In this document: piece by piece, positions 1-5,122 of the stretch
Numbering within the stretch: position 1 is the stretch's first letter
How the letters are laid out: every line of letters starts with the position of its first letter
Source of the DNA: an uncultured Oscillibacter sp.
GTDB taxonomy: Bacteria > Bacillota_A > Clostridia > Oscillospirales > Oscillospiraceae
Direction: 5' to 3'
DNA: 5,194 bases
Assembly (NCBI GenBank): GCA_902462475.1
Contig: CABQCB010000145.1
Span: 1 to 5,194 of the forward strand
The notes under the pieces: generated by a model
What the model was told of the DNA's origin: nothing
What the model saw: the letters and a program-made list of their open reading frames with translations, nothing else
Database searches by the model: none
Position numbers and translations under genes: made by a program

Positions 1-551
1 GCCCCCGACGCCGCGCAGCCCAGAAAGGCCCTGAGTCGGGTGGCCCCCGCCTGGCGCAGCGGCAGCGAGATGGCCGCCCCCTCCGGGAAGTTCTGGATGC
101 CGATGCCCAGGGCCAGCGCCGCCGCGCCTGCCGTCTCCCCGGCGCCCGCCAGGGCGAAGGCCAGGCCCACCGCCATGCCCTCGGGAATATTGTGGAGGGT
201 GATGGCCGTCATCAAAAGGGCGCTCTGGCGCCGGGACTCCTCCCCCTCCGACCGGCGCAGAAACGGCACGCACGCGTCCAGCGCCGCCAAAAACACCACG
301 CCCAGCACCATGCCTCCCGCCGCCGGCACCCAGCCGGGCAGGCCGCCGCTCTCTTCCGCCTGCTCGATGGCCGGCAGCAGCAAACTCCATACGGAGGCCG
401 CCGTCATCACGCCGCCGGCAAAGCCCAGCATGGCCTTCTGGCTCCGGGGCCTGGGCTCCCCGGATACGAAAAACACCGCCGCCGCGCCCAGAACGGTCAT
501 CAAAAAGGTGAACCCCGTCCCCGCGGCCGCGCGGCACAGCGCATACCACAT
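1..551 (-). CDS. ZIP-family metal transporter (GufA-like), C-terminus cut by window edge
   Basis: This is probably a zinc or other divalent-metal importer of the inner membrane. The frame is open from an ATG at 551 to the left edge, giving 183 codons of a family usually about 250-270 residues long. The metal-site motifs are visible: HNIPEG at residues 120-125 (helix 4 histidine, asparagine and glutamate) and QNFPEG at 153-158 (helix 5), the latter with the GufA-type glutamine in place of histidine. Hydrophobic stretches lie near residues 14-30, 41-61, 75-97, 111-134 and 142-165. The loop after residue 98 is acidic/basic (RRSEGEESRR) rather than histidine-rich. An in-frame TGA lies only six codons upstream, at 569-567, and a GAGG-like ribosome site precedes the ATG, so the start is well fixed. 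The gene is divergent from guaD. The family call is firm; the transported metal is not shown by the sequence. Confidence 0.9.
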   Translation of the reverse strand, partial: MWYALCRAAAGTGFTFLMTVLGAAAVFFVSGEPRPRSQKAMLGFAGGVMTAASVWSLLLPAIEQAEESGGLPGWVPAAGGMVLGVVFLAALDACVPFLRRSEGEESRRQSALLMTAITLHNIPEGMAVGLAFALAGAGETAGAAALALGIGIQNFPEGAAISLPLRQAGATRLRAFLGCAASG

Positions 552-573
552 CGCTCTCGCCTCGTTTCAGATT

Positions 574-591
574 CGGGCGGAGAACCGCCCG
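574..591 (-). repeat. Perfect 7-bp inverted repeat in the ZIP leader
   Basis: CGGGCGG at 574-580 and CCGCCCG at 585-591 are exact reverse complements around a 4-base loop. They lie between the candidate -10 box and the ribosome site of the ZIP gene, about where its transcript should begin. No T-run follows on the minus strand, so it is not a standard intrinsic terminator. It could be a 5' hairpin that stabilises the mRNA, or an operator; the sequence does not decide. Confidence 0.5.
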
Positions 592-597
592 TATGCC

Positions 598-603
598 AGT
601 ATA
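598..603 (-). promoter_or_regulatory. Candidate -10 box for the ZIP transporter
   Basis: TATACT reads on the minus strand about 47 bases upstream of the ZIP start codon and matches five of six consensus positions. No convincing -35 box is seen 16-18 bases further upstream, in GC-rich sequence. Activator dependence or a different promoter remains possible, so this is a weak call. Confidence 0.3.
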
Positions 604-629
604 GCCGCCGCCGGGGGCAAAGGTGCCAC

Positions 630-658
630 TTGCTTTTCCGATGGGCATGTGCTATGGT
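630..658 (+). promoter_or_regulatory. Predicted sigma-A-type promoter of guaD leader
   Basis: A TTGCTT -35 box (630-635) is followed by a 17-base spacer and a TATGGT -10 box (653-658). A TGC (650-652) in front of it forms an extended -10. Transcription would start near 665, about 20 bases before the riboswitch aptamer, giving a leader of about 190 bases ahead of guaD. Each box matches four of six consensus bases, and the extended TG supports the call. Confidence 0.55.
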
Positions 659-685
659 GTAAGTAACGGCATACAACTGAAAAGG

Positions 686-753
686 ACTCATATAATTTCG
701 CTTGAACATGGCGCGAAAGTTTCTACGGAGCCGCCGAAGGCTTCTCTATGGGT
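686..753 (+). ncRNA. Purine riboswitch aptamer, guanine class
   Basis: The sequence follows the B. subtilis xpt guanine aptamer closely. Helix P1 pairs ACTCAT (686-691) with ATGGGT (748-753). J1/2 supplies ATAAT (692-696). P2 pairs 697-701 with 713-717, with loop L2 containing GAACATGG. The conserved J2/3 TTTCTAC is at 720-726. P3 pairs GGAGCC (727-732) with GGCTTC (739-744), with loop L3 GCCGAA. The L2 GG (710-711) and L3 CC (734-735) can form the kissing pairs of the family. The specificity base in J3/1 is C746, in CTA at 746-748. That position is C in guanine aptamers and U in adenine ones. U724 in J2/3 argues against the 2'-deoxyguanosine-I variant. L3 is one base shorter than in xpt. It sits upstream of guanine deaminase, which fits the ligand. 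Confidence 0.93.
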
Positions 754-797
754 GTCTGGTCAGAGGATGGCTTCCTCCGGCTGGGCGCTCCTTTTTT
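750..797 (+). terminator. Riboswitch expression platform: intrinsic terminator sharing bases with P1
   Basis: Bases 750-767 pair with 773-790 around the 5-base loop TGGCT. The hairpin has 17 pairs (11 Watson-Crick, 6 G-U) and one A-C mismatch (762/778), followed by C and six T (792-797). The many G-U pairs mean it forms only in plus-strand RNA, which argues for a real transcribed element. Its 5' arm begins inside the P1 3' strand (750-753), so a closed P1 removes the lower stem. P1 may extend by pairing 683-685 with 755-757 around a bulged G754, invading the arm further. A ligand-bound aptamer should therefore weaken termination and let RNA polymerase reach guaD. Confidence 0.75.
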
Positions 798-844
798 GTG
801 CCGCGTACAAACGGGCACTGCCCGGGAAAAAGCGCCTATGGCGC
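798..844 (+). other. Two hairpins between riboswitch terminator and guaD ribosome site
   Basis: GTGCC (798-802) pairs with GGCAC (814-818), with CGT/ACG continuing inside after a bulged G. GCGCC (832-836) pairs with GGCGC (840-844) around TAT. The second ends directly before the GGGAGG ribosome site and leaves it unpaired. Neither is followed by a T-run, so neither is a terminator. They may only keep the read-through leader folded and the ribosome site open. Confidence 0.4.
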
Positions 845-850
845 GGGAGG
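845..850 (+). promoter_or_regulatory. Ribosome binding site deciding the guaD start
   Basis: GGGAGG lies five bases before the ATG at 856. It selects this start over in-frame ATGs at 748 (inside the riboswitch) and 838, which have no comparable site. Confidence 0.8.
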
Positions 851-855
851 TTCTT

Positions 856-2127
856 ATGGCTCTTACGATTCTGCACGGCACCATCGTCTCTTCTCCGGAA
901 CCGGGGAAGCTGGACATCACCCCCGGCGGGTATCTCATCGCGGAGGACGGATGCATCCGCGGCGTATTTCCCACGCTGCCGGAGCGCTATGCCGGCGCAC
1001 CGGCGGAGGAATACGGCGAGGCCCTCATCCTGCCCGCCTTTTGCGACATGCACCTGCACGCCCCCCAGTACCCCATGCTGGGCACCGGCATGGACCTGCC
1101 CCTGCTGGACTGGCTCAACACCTACACCTTCCCGGCGGAGGCCCGTTTTGCGGACCCGGACTACGCCCGGGACGTCTACCGCAAGCTGGCCGCCGAGCTC
1201 ATCGAAAACGGCACCACCCGGGTGTGCATGTTCTCCTCCCTCCACACCCAGGCCACCTGGATTTTGATGGAGGAGCTGGAGCGGGCCGGCGTTTGCGGCT
1301 ACGTGGGCAAGGTGAACATGGACCGCAACGGCCTGCCCGGCGTATTGCAGGAGGAGACGGGCGAGTCCATCCGTGAGACAGAGCGGTGGCTGGAGCGGTG
1401 CGGCGATTTTACCCATGTCCACCCCATCCTCACGCCCCGGTTCACCCCCTCCTGCACCGATGAGCTGATGGCCTGGCTGGGCCGCAAGGCCGCCGAGACG
1501 GGCCTGCCCATCCAGTCCCACCTGTCGGAAAACGACCGGGAGGTGGCCTGGGTCCATGAGCTCCACCCGGACTGCGCGCAGTACTGGGAGAGCTACCGGA
1601 AGTTCGGCCTCTGGAACGACCGCACCCTCATGGCCCACTGCGTCTGGTCCGACGGGCGGGAGCGCGATGCCATGCGCACTGCGGGCGTGACGGTGGTCCA
1701 CTGCCCGGACTCCAACGTGAACGTGTGCTCCGGCACGGCGCCGGTGCGCTCCATGCTCCGGGAGGGGCTGAAGGTGGCCCTGGGCACGGACATCGCCGGC
1801 GGCGACCATATCTCCATGTTCGACGCGGTCACCGCCGCCATCCGGGCCTCCAAGGTCCGGCAGATGACCGACCCGGCCCGGCCGGACTTTCTCACCGTGG
1901 CGGAGGCGTGGTATCTGGGCACCTCCGCCGGAGCGGCCTTCTTCGGCGACAAGCCGGGCTTTGCGCCGGGCAACGCCCTCCACGCCATCGTCCTCTCCGA
2001 CGACGACCTGCCCCAGTCCCATCCCCTCACCCCCGCCGAGCGGCTGGAGCGGTGCATGTACCGGCGGCAAAAAGACGCCGTCCAGGCCGTATGGAGCGAC
2101 GGCCGGAAGGTGTATACCGGCCGGTAA
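856..2127 (+). CDS. guaD: Guanine deaminase (zinc amidohydrolase)
   Basis: A cytosolic enzyme of purine catabolism that hydrolyses guanine to xanthine and ammonia. The 423-residue product is near the usual 430-455. The zinc ligands of the amidohydrolase barrel are all present: HLH at residues 66-68, H222 in HLSEN with the proton-shuttling E225, H261 in HCVW, and D312 in GTDIAGG. Hallmarks specific to guanine deaminase are HAPQYP after the first zinc motif (Q71 at the substrate-contact position), DLPLLDWLNTYTFPAE just beyond it, and PRFTPSC with R195, matching the guanine-contacting arginine of the human enzyme. HCPDSN begins at residue 282. The start is set by the GGGAGG site five bases upstream. 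The leader carries a guanine riboswitch, so the gene is probably controlled by its own substrate. It stands alone between that leader and a terminator. No oddities were seen in the reading frame. Confidence 0.94.
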   Translation: MALTILHGTIVSSPEPGKLDITPGGYLIAEDGCIRGVFPTLPERYAGAPAEEYGEALILPAFCDMHLHAPQYPMLGTGMDLPLLDWLNTYTFPAEARFADPDYARDVYRKLAAELIENGTTRVCMFSSLHTQATWILMEELERAGVCGYVGKVNMDRNGLPGVLQEETGESIRETERWLERCGDFTHVHPILTPRFTPSCTDELMAWLGRKAAETGLPIQSHLSENDREVAWVHELHPDCAQYWESYRKFGLWNDRTLMAHCVWSDGRERDAMRTAGVTVVHCPDSNVNVCSGTAPVRSMLREGLKVALGTDIAGGDHISMFDAVTAAIRASKVRQMTDPARPDFLTVAEAWYLGTSAGAAFFGDKPGFAPGNALHAIVLSDDDLPQSHPLTPAERLERCMYRRQKDAVQAVWSDGRKVYTGR

Positions 2128-2134
2128 ACGGCGC

Positions 2135-2165
2135 AAAAAAAGAGAGCCTTGCGGCTCTCTTTTTT
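2135..2165. terminator. Bidirectional intrinsic terminator between guaD and the ABC operon
   Basis: AGAGAGCC (2141-2148) and GGCTCTCT (2153-2160) form an 8-bp stem around TTGC. It is flanked by an A-run on the left (2135-2140) and a T-run on the right (2161-2165). It works in both directions: it starts 7 bases after the guaD stop, and the permease stop lies 2 bases beyond its other side. The genes converge, so one hairpin serves both. Confidence 0.9.
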
Positions 2166-2166
2166 G

Positions 2167-2979
2167 TTACTCCAGATTCAGGTGGCGCTTGAGGAAGTAC
2201 GCGGTGACCGCGTAGAACACGGCGCCGTAGACCACCACGCAGCCGATCATGAGGCCCATGCCGATATGGATGCCCAGCATAGGCGTGACGTGGATATCCA
2301 CATTCATCAAAAGATGGTGCAGAGGCGACTCGTCCAGGGCCAGCAGCAGGAAGGTGCCCAGGATCTGAACGGCGAACTGGAACAGGAAGAAAAATGCCAC
2401 GGACCAGGCCATCTTGTGGTTGGGGCGGCTGTAGCCCACCGCCATGGCGGCGTAGAACTGCAGGGCAAAGGCCACGCACCCCAAAAAGCACAGCACCACG
2501 AACTCCAGCATGATGGCCGTGCCGTTGAGGGCATAGTAGGCGGTCATGGCGTCGAACAGCGCCCGCGTCTCCTGAATGAGTGCCGGCAGGAACGTCCCGT
2601 CCACGCTCATGACCAGCATGGACACGATCACTGCCGCCCCCGTGGCAAAGAACCACACGGAGGAGACGATCAGCTTGCTCCAGATGTGCTGGTGGACGGA
2701 CACCGGCAGGGTGAACATCAAATAGCCCTCATCGGTGAGAAGGCTGCGGTAAAACCGCTGGATCATGAGGCCAAAGGCGGCAAAGCACACGCCCAGGATG
2801 GCCACCACATAGGCCATGGCCAGCAGGCCCCCCAGCGTCCGCAGAAGGCGGCTGTCCGCCCCGGTCAAGACCTGGAACGAAAAGCGCATGCCCAGCGACG
2901 TGGCCAGCAGCACCAGGTACAGCGGGCCCATGATACGCCCGGTGGCACGGAACTCGTGCTTCAAGAGTTTTCTCAGCAT
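2167..2979 (-). CDS. ABC transporter permease, six predicted helices
   Basis: A 270-residue integral membrane protein, the likely membrane half of the transporter whose ATPase is encoded just upstream. Hydrophobic segments lie near residues 17-35, 50-72, 103-124, 153-182, 190-215 and 234-262. A basic N-terminus precedes them (LRKLLKHEFRATGR), as is common in ABC-2-type permeases linked to YtrA-like regulators in Clostridia. The cytosolic stretch YRSLLTDEGYLMFTLPVS (residues 77-94) between helices 2 and 3 resembles a segment often seen in these permeases and may contact the ATPase. The ATG overlaps the ATPase stop (ATGCTGA), with a GGAGG site inside the end of the ATPase gene, so translation is probably coupled. 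The substrate cannot be read from the sequence. Bacitracin- or envelope-stress-type export is a guess from the regulator class. Confidence 0.82.
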   Translation of the reverse strand: MLRKLLKHEFRATGRIMGPLYLVLLATSLGMRFSFQVLTGADSRLLRTLGGLLAMAYVVAILGVCFAAFGLMIQRFYRSLLTDEGYLMFTLPVSVHQHIWSKLIVSSVWFFATGAAVIVSMLVMSVDGTFLPALIQETRALFDAMTAYYALNGTAIMLEFVVLCFLGCVAFALQFYAAMAVGYSRPNHKMAWSVAFFFLFQFAVQILGTFLLLALDESPLHHLLMNVDIHVTPMLGIHIGMGLMIGCVVVYGAVFYAVTAYFLKRHLNLE

Positions 2980-3668
2980 TTGAACACCTCCCGGAACAGC
3001 GCGTCCACGCTCATGCCCTTGTCCTCCCGGATCTCGTCCACAGAGGAGTGGAGCACCAGGCGGCCTTGGTTGATAAAGAGCACCTCGTCCAGCACCTTTT
3101 CCACATCGGCGATCAGGTGCGTGGAGATCACCACCGCCGCCTCGGGGTTGTAGTTTCCGATGATGGTGGAGAGGATGTAGTCCCGGGTGGCGGGGTCCAC
3201 GCCGCCGATGGGCTCATCCAGCAAATAGAGCTTGGCCGCGCGGCTCATGACCATGATGAGCTGCACCTTCTCACGGGTGCCCTTGCTCATCTGCTTGATG
3301 CGCTGGTCCGGCCGGATCTGCAGGTGCTCCAGCATCTCCTGGGCCGCCTTGGGCCGGAAATCCGTGTAAAAGTCCCCATAAAAGTCCATCAGCTGCTGCA
3401 CGGACATCCAGGTGGGGATGGCCGTCCGCTCGCTGAGGTAGCTCACCAGGGAATGGGTCTGCTTCCCCGGCGTCATGCCGCAGATGGTCACCTGCCCCTC
3501 CGTGGGGGTCAAAAGGCCGTTGGCCAGCTTGATGAGCGTGGTCTTGCCGCTGCCGTTGGGCCCCAGCAATCCCACGATGTGGCCCGGCTCGATCTGCAGG
3601 TCCACGCCCTCCAGGGCCTGGACATGGCCGTAACGCTTGCTTAAATTCTTACATTCCAGAACCGACAT
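2973..3668 (-). CDS. ABC transporter ATP-binding protein (YtrB-like)
   Basis: A 231-residue ATPase subunit that should power the permease encoded next to it. Walker A is GPNGSGKTT at residues 36-44. Walker B with its catalytic glutamate is LYLLDEP (147-153). The D-loop is GGVDP (155-159) and the switch histidine is H184 in STHL. Two motifs are non-standard: the Q-loop position reads YLSE with E80 instead of glutamine, and the signature is MSKGTREK (127-134) rather than LSGGQ. From memory, related ATPases next to GntR/YtrA regulators show the same style, so this is probably a subfamily trait and not decay. The chosen ATG has a strong AGGAGG site nine bases upstream. An upstream in-frame ATG at 3755 would add 29 residues that match nothing and lie inside the regulator gene. 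The start overlaps the regulator gene by 20 bases and the end overlaps the permease by 7. Confidence 0.92.
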   Translation of the reverse strand: MSVLECKNLSKRYGHVQALEGVDLQIEPGHIVGLLGPNGSGKTTLIKLANGLLTPTEGQVTICGMTPGKQTHSLVSYLSERTAIPTWMSVQQLMDFYGDFYTDFRPKAAQEMLEHLQIRPDQRIKQMSKGTREKVQLIMVMSRAAKLYLLDEPIGGVDPATRDYILSTIIGNYNPEAAVVISTHLIADVEKVLDEVLFINQGRLVLHSSVDEIREDKGMSVDALFREVFKC

Positions 3669-4041
3669 GGTGTTCTCCCTCCTCGTTGGTCTCCTGCCGC
3701 AGAAGCGACACGATCTCCTCTTCCCGATAGCCCAGGCGCGCCATAGACTCCACAAAGGTGCGGATGTGCCGCCGGGCCAGCTCCCGTTTCGCGTTTTCGA
3801 TCATGGTGCGATCCTCCGTTACAAATCTGCCTGCGGTGCGCTGGCTGTATACCAGCCCGCATCGCTCCAGCTCCGCCAATGCCCGCTGCATGGTGTTGGG
3901 ATTCACCCCGGCCTCCGTGGCCAGGTCCCGCACCGACGGCAGCCGTTCCCCCGGCGCAAACACGCCGGATACGATGCCTACCTGGATCTGCTCGATCAGC
4001 TGGGCGTAGACCGGCGCGTCATTGGATATCTGCCATTTCAT
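3649..4041 (-). CDS. GntR-family transcriptional regulator, YtrA subfamily
   Basis: A 130-residue DNA-binding repressor, probably of its own operon. Residues 10-74 are a typical GntR winged helix-turn-helix: PVYAQLIEQIQ for the first helix, PGERLPSVRDLA at 30-41, VNPNTMQRALAELE at 46-59 as the recognition region, then the wing GLVYSQRTAGRFV (62-74). Only about 55 residues follow, mostly helical and charged. This is the short dimerisation tail of the YtrA subfamily, with no FadR or UTRA ligand domain. YtrA regulators usually lead ABC-transporter operons, as here. The start has a clear AAGGAGGGG site six to seven bases upstream. The 3' end overlaps the ATPase gene by 20 bases. The perfect palindrome over its promoter is the likely operator. 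The effector is unknown. Confidence 0.92.
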   Translation of the reverse strand: MKWQISNDAPVYAQLIEQIQVGIVSGVFAPGERLPSVRDLATEAGVNPNTMQRALAELERCGLVYSQRTAGRFVTEDRTMIENAKRELARRHIRTFVESMARLGYREEEIVSLLRQETNEEGEHHVGSGM

Positions 4042-4060
4042 CGCGCCCCTCCTTCCGCGT

Positions 4061-4067
4061 TTGTATT
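4061..4067. repeat. Additional operator half-site
   Basis: TTGTATT recurs one 8-base step before the left arm of the palindrome (4061-4067 and 4069-4075), as a direct repeat. It lies in the untranslated leader and could hold a further regulator subunit, or could be chance in this short AT-rich stretch. Confidence 0.4.
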
Positions 4068-4068
4068 G

Positions 4069-4090
4069 TTGTATTAAGTGATTAATACAA
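4069..4090. promoter_or_regulatory. Likely GntR operator: perfect 9-bp inverted repeat
   Basis: TTGTATTAA (4069-4077) and TTAATACAA (4082-4090) are exact reverse complements around GTGA. The site is an AT-rich island in GC-rich DNA, overlaps the -10 box and covers the expected transcription start. Bound protein would block polymerase. Half-sites with GT...AC ends are usual for GntR-family operators. That the GntR protein encoded here binds it is an inference from position. Confidence 0.78.
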
Positions 4091-4114
4091 TAGCACAGTT
4101 TCAGGATTTGTCAA
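4087..4114 (-). promoter_or_regulatory. Predicted promoter of the GntR-ABC operon
   Basis: On the minus strand a consensus TTGACA -35 box (4114-4109) is followed by a 16-base spacer and TATTGT (4092-4087). TGC precedes the latter, giving an extended -10. Transcription would start near 4080, about 40 bases before the GntR start codon. The promoter lies just downstream of the HAD gene's terminator. Confidence 0.72.
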
Positions 4115-4138
4115 GTGGGGCGGCGAAAATTTTCCGGC

Positions 4139-4171
4139 AAAAAAATCCCCCGGAGGAAATCTCCTCCGGGG
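4139..4171 (-). terminator. Intrinsic terminator of the HAD hydrolase gene
   Basis: CCCCGGAGGA (4148-4157) pairs fully with TCCTCCGGGG (4162-4171), a 10-bp stem with a 4-base loop. On the minus strand it is followed, after GA, by seven T (4145-4139). It begins 26 bases after the HAD stop and separates that gene from the GntR operon promoter. Confidence 0.92.
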
Positions 4172-4197
4172 TGGTTCTCTTTTAGGACCGGCCGATC

Positions 4198-5046
4198 TCA
4201 GCCGTATCGTTTTTCCAGCCGCTCCACCACGTCCGCCAGGGCGCTCTGGCGGGCATGGGAGACGATGGTGGCCCCGCACGCGCGCACGGCCTCCACACAG
4301 TTGGCCGGGGCAAAGCCCTCCGCCGCGGCGGTGAGCATGGGGATGTCGTTGGCCTCATCCCCCACGCAGTAGACATGCTCCATGGCAATGCCCAGCCGGG
4401 ATGCCAGACGGCGGAGCATGCCGCCCTTGTTGGCGCCCCGGGCCGTCAGCTCCAGCAGGTTCTGCCCGGAGAAGATCAGCTCATAATCCGCTCCCCAGCC
4501 CTGGCGGCGCAGCTGGGCCGCCGCCTGCTCCAGCACCTGGTGGTCCTCCGCCTCAAAGAGGATCTTCCCCAGGGGCAGCGGCACCTCCAGAAGCGACGCG
4601 TGCTCGCAAAGCTCCGCGTGGGTCATGTGCACGTGGCGGCGGGTGACGTCATTGGCCTGGACGGCGTGGATCACGTTGTCCATGTGATAGGCCTCCGCCG
4701 CCACCTGGGGAAACGCGTCCAGAATGGCCTGGGCCCGCTGACGGACCGGGCCGTCCAGCATGGCCGTCTCCAGGTAGGCGCCGGCGGCAAAATCATAGAG
4801 AGCGGCGCCGTTGCAGATGATGGCGGGGGTGTTGCTGGGCACCTCCGGCTCCAAAGCCGCAAAGGACGCCAGGGCCCGGCCGGTGGCCACGGCGAACCGT
4901 CCCCCCTGGTCCATGAAGCGCACGAGGGCGGCCCGGTTGGCCTCCGACAGCGGCGGCACCGGCGTGCCGGTGCGCAGGGCGTCCTCCGTGTAAATGAGCG
5001 TGTTGTCAAAATCGCTGGCCAGCAGCACACCGTCAAAAATACCCAT
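4198..5046 (-). CDS. Cof-type HAD-IIB hydrolase
   Basis: A 282-residue cytosolic phosphatase of the haloacid dehalogenase superfamily, probably acting on small phosphorylated metabolites such as sugar phosphates. Motif I is DFDNTL, with nucleophile D12 and acid/base D14. Motif II is the threonine of ATGR (T55). Motif III is K207 in GANKGGML. Motif IV is GDEANDIPML, with metal ligands D230 and D234. The cap domain lies between motifs II and III (roughly residues 85-195), which is the C2 arrangement of Cof/IIB proteins. The length is typical. The ATG at 5046 has an AGAGGAG site seven bases upstream; a nearer ATG at 5053 is out of frame. A terminator precedes the gene by about 32 bases, leaving almost no room for a promoter, and another follows it. 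The physiological substrate cannot be told from sequence. Confidence 0.9.
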   Translation of the reverse strand: MGIFDGVLLASDFDNTLIYTEDALRTGTPVPPLSEANRAALVRFMDQGGRFAVATGRALASFAALEPEVPSNTPAIICNGAALYDFAAGAYLETAMLDGPVRQRAQAILDAFPQVAAEAYHMDNVIHAVQANDVTRRHVHMTHAELCEHASLLEVPLPLGKILFEAEDHQVLEQAAAQLRRQGWGADYELIFSGQNLLELTARGANKGGMLRRLASRLGIAMEHVYCVGDEANDIPMLTAAAEGFAPANCVEAVRACGATIVSHARQSALADVVERLEKRYG

Positions 5047-5078
5047 GGGCCATCTCCTCTCTGTCTCCCATCGTCTTT

Positions 5079-5111
5079 AAAAAAACCGCCGCCCGCGTTT
5101 GCGGACGGCGG
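5079..5111 (-). terminator. Intrinsic terminator of the right-edge gene
   Basis: Bases 5086-5096 pair with 5101-5111, an 11-bp GC stem with one G-U pair in minus-strand RNA and loop AAAC. Seven T (5085-5079) follow on the minus strand. It starts 11 bases after the stop at 5123-5125 and ends 32 bases before the HAD start codon. Confidence 0.9.
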
Positions 5112-5122
5112 GGCTTTCCGTC

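Noticed and set aside
40..666. Open frames on the plus strand across the ZIP gene
   Set aside because: They lie opposite a frame with clear HNIPEG and QNFPEG motifs. The translations are Pro/Ala/Arg-rich, typical of shadow frames in GC-rich DNA.
686..753. Adenine riboswitch or 2'-deoxyguanosine-I riboswitch
   Set aside because: The J3/1 specificity base is C (746), not U, which excludes adenine. U at 724 in J2/3 is the guanine-class base rather than the 2'-deoxyguanosine-I change.
763..777. Small GAGGA/TCCTC hairpin as a stand-alone element
   Set aside because: It is the upper stem of the larger terminator hairpin 750-790, which continues through G-U pairs to the T-run.
748..855. Upstream in-frame starts for guaD at 748 and 838
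   Set aside because: 748 lies inside helix P1 of the riboswitch, and neither ATG has a good ribosome site. The ATG at 856 has GGGAGG five bases before it and its N-terminus matches the family.
760..2136. Long open frame of 458 codons on the minus strand opposite guaD
   Set aside because: It is a mirror of GC-rich codon use in guaD. Its translation is low-complexity and lacks recognisable motifs, whereas the plus-strand frame has the full deaminase active site.
2149..3153. Open frame of 334 codons on the plus strand opposite the permease
   Set aside because: The translation is rich in H, Q, G and E with no hydrophobic core or motif. It crosses two real overlapping minus-strand genes and begins inside the terminator.
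3048..3644. Plus-strand open frame opposite the ABC ATPase
   Set aside because: No motif or ribosome site was seen. The minus-strand frame carries all the ATPase motifs.
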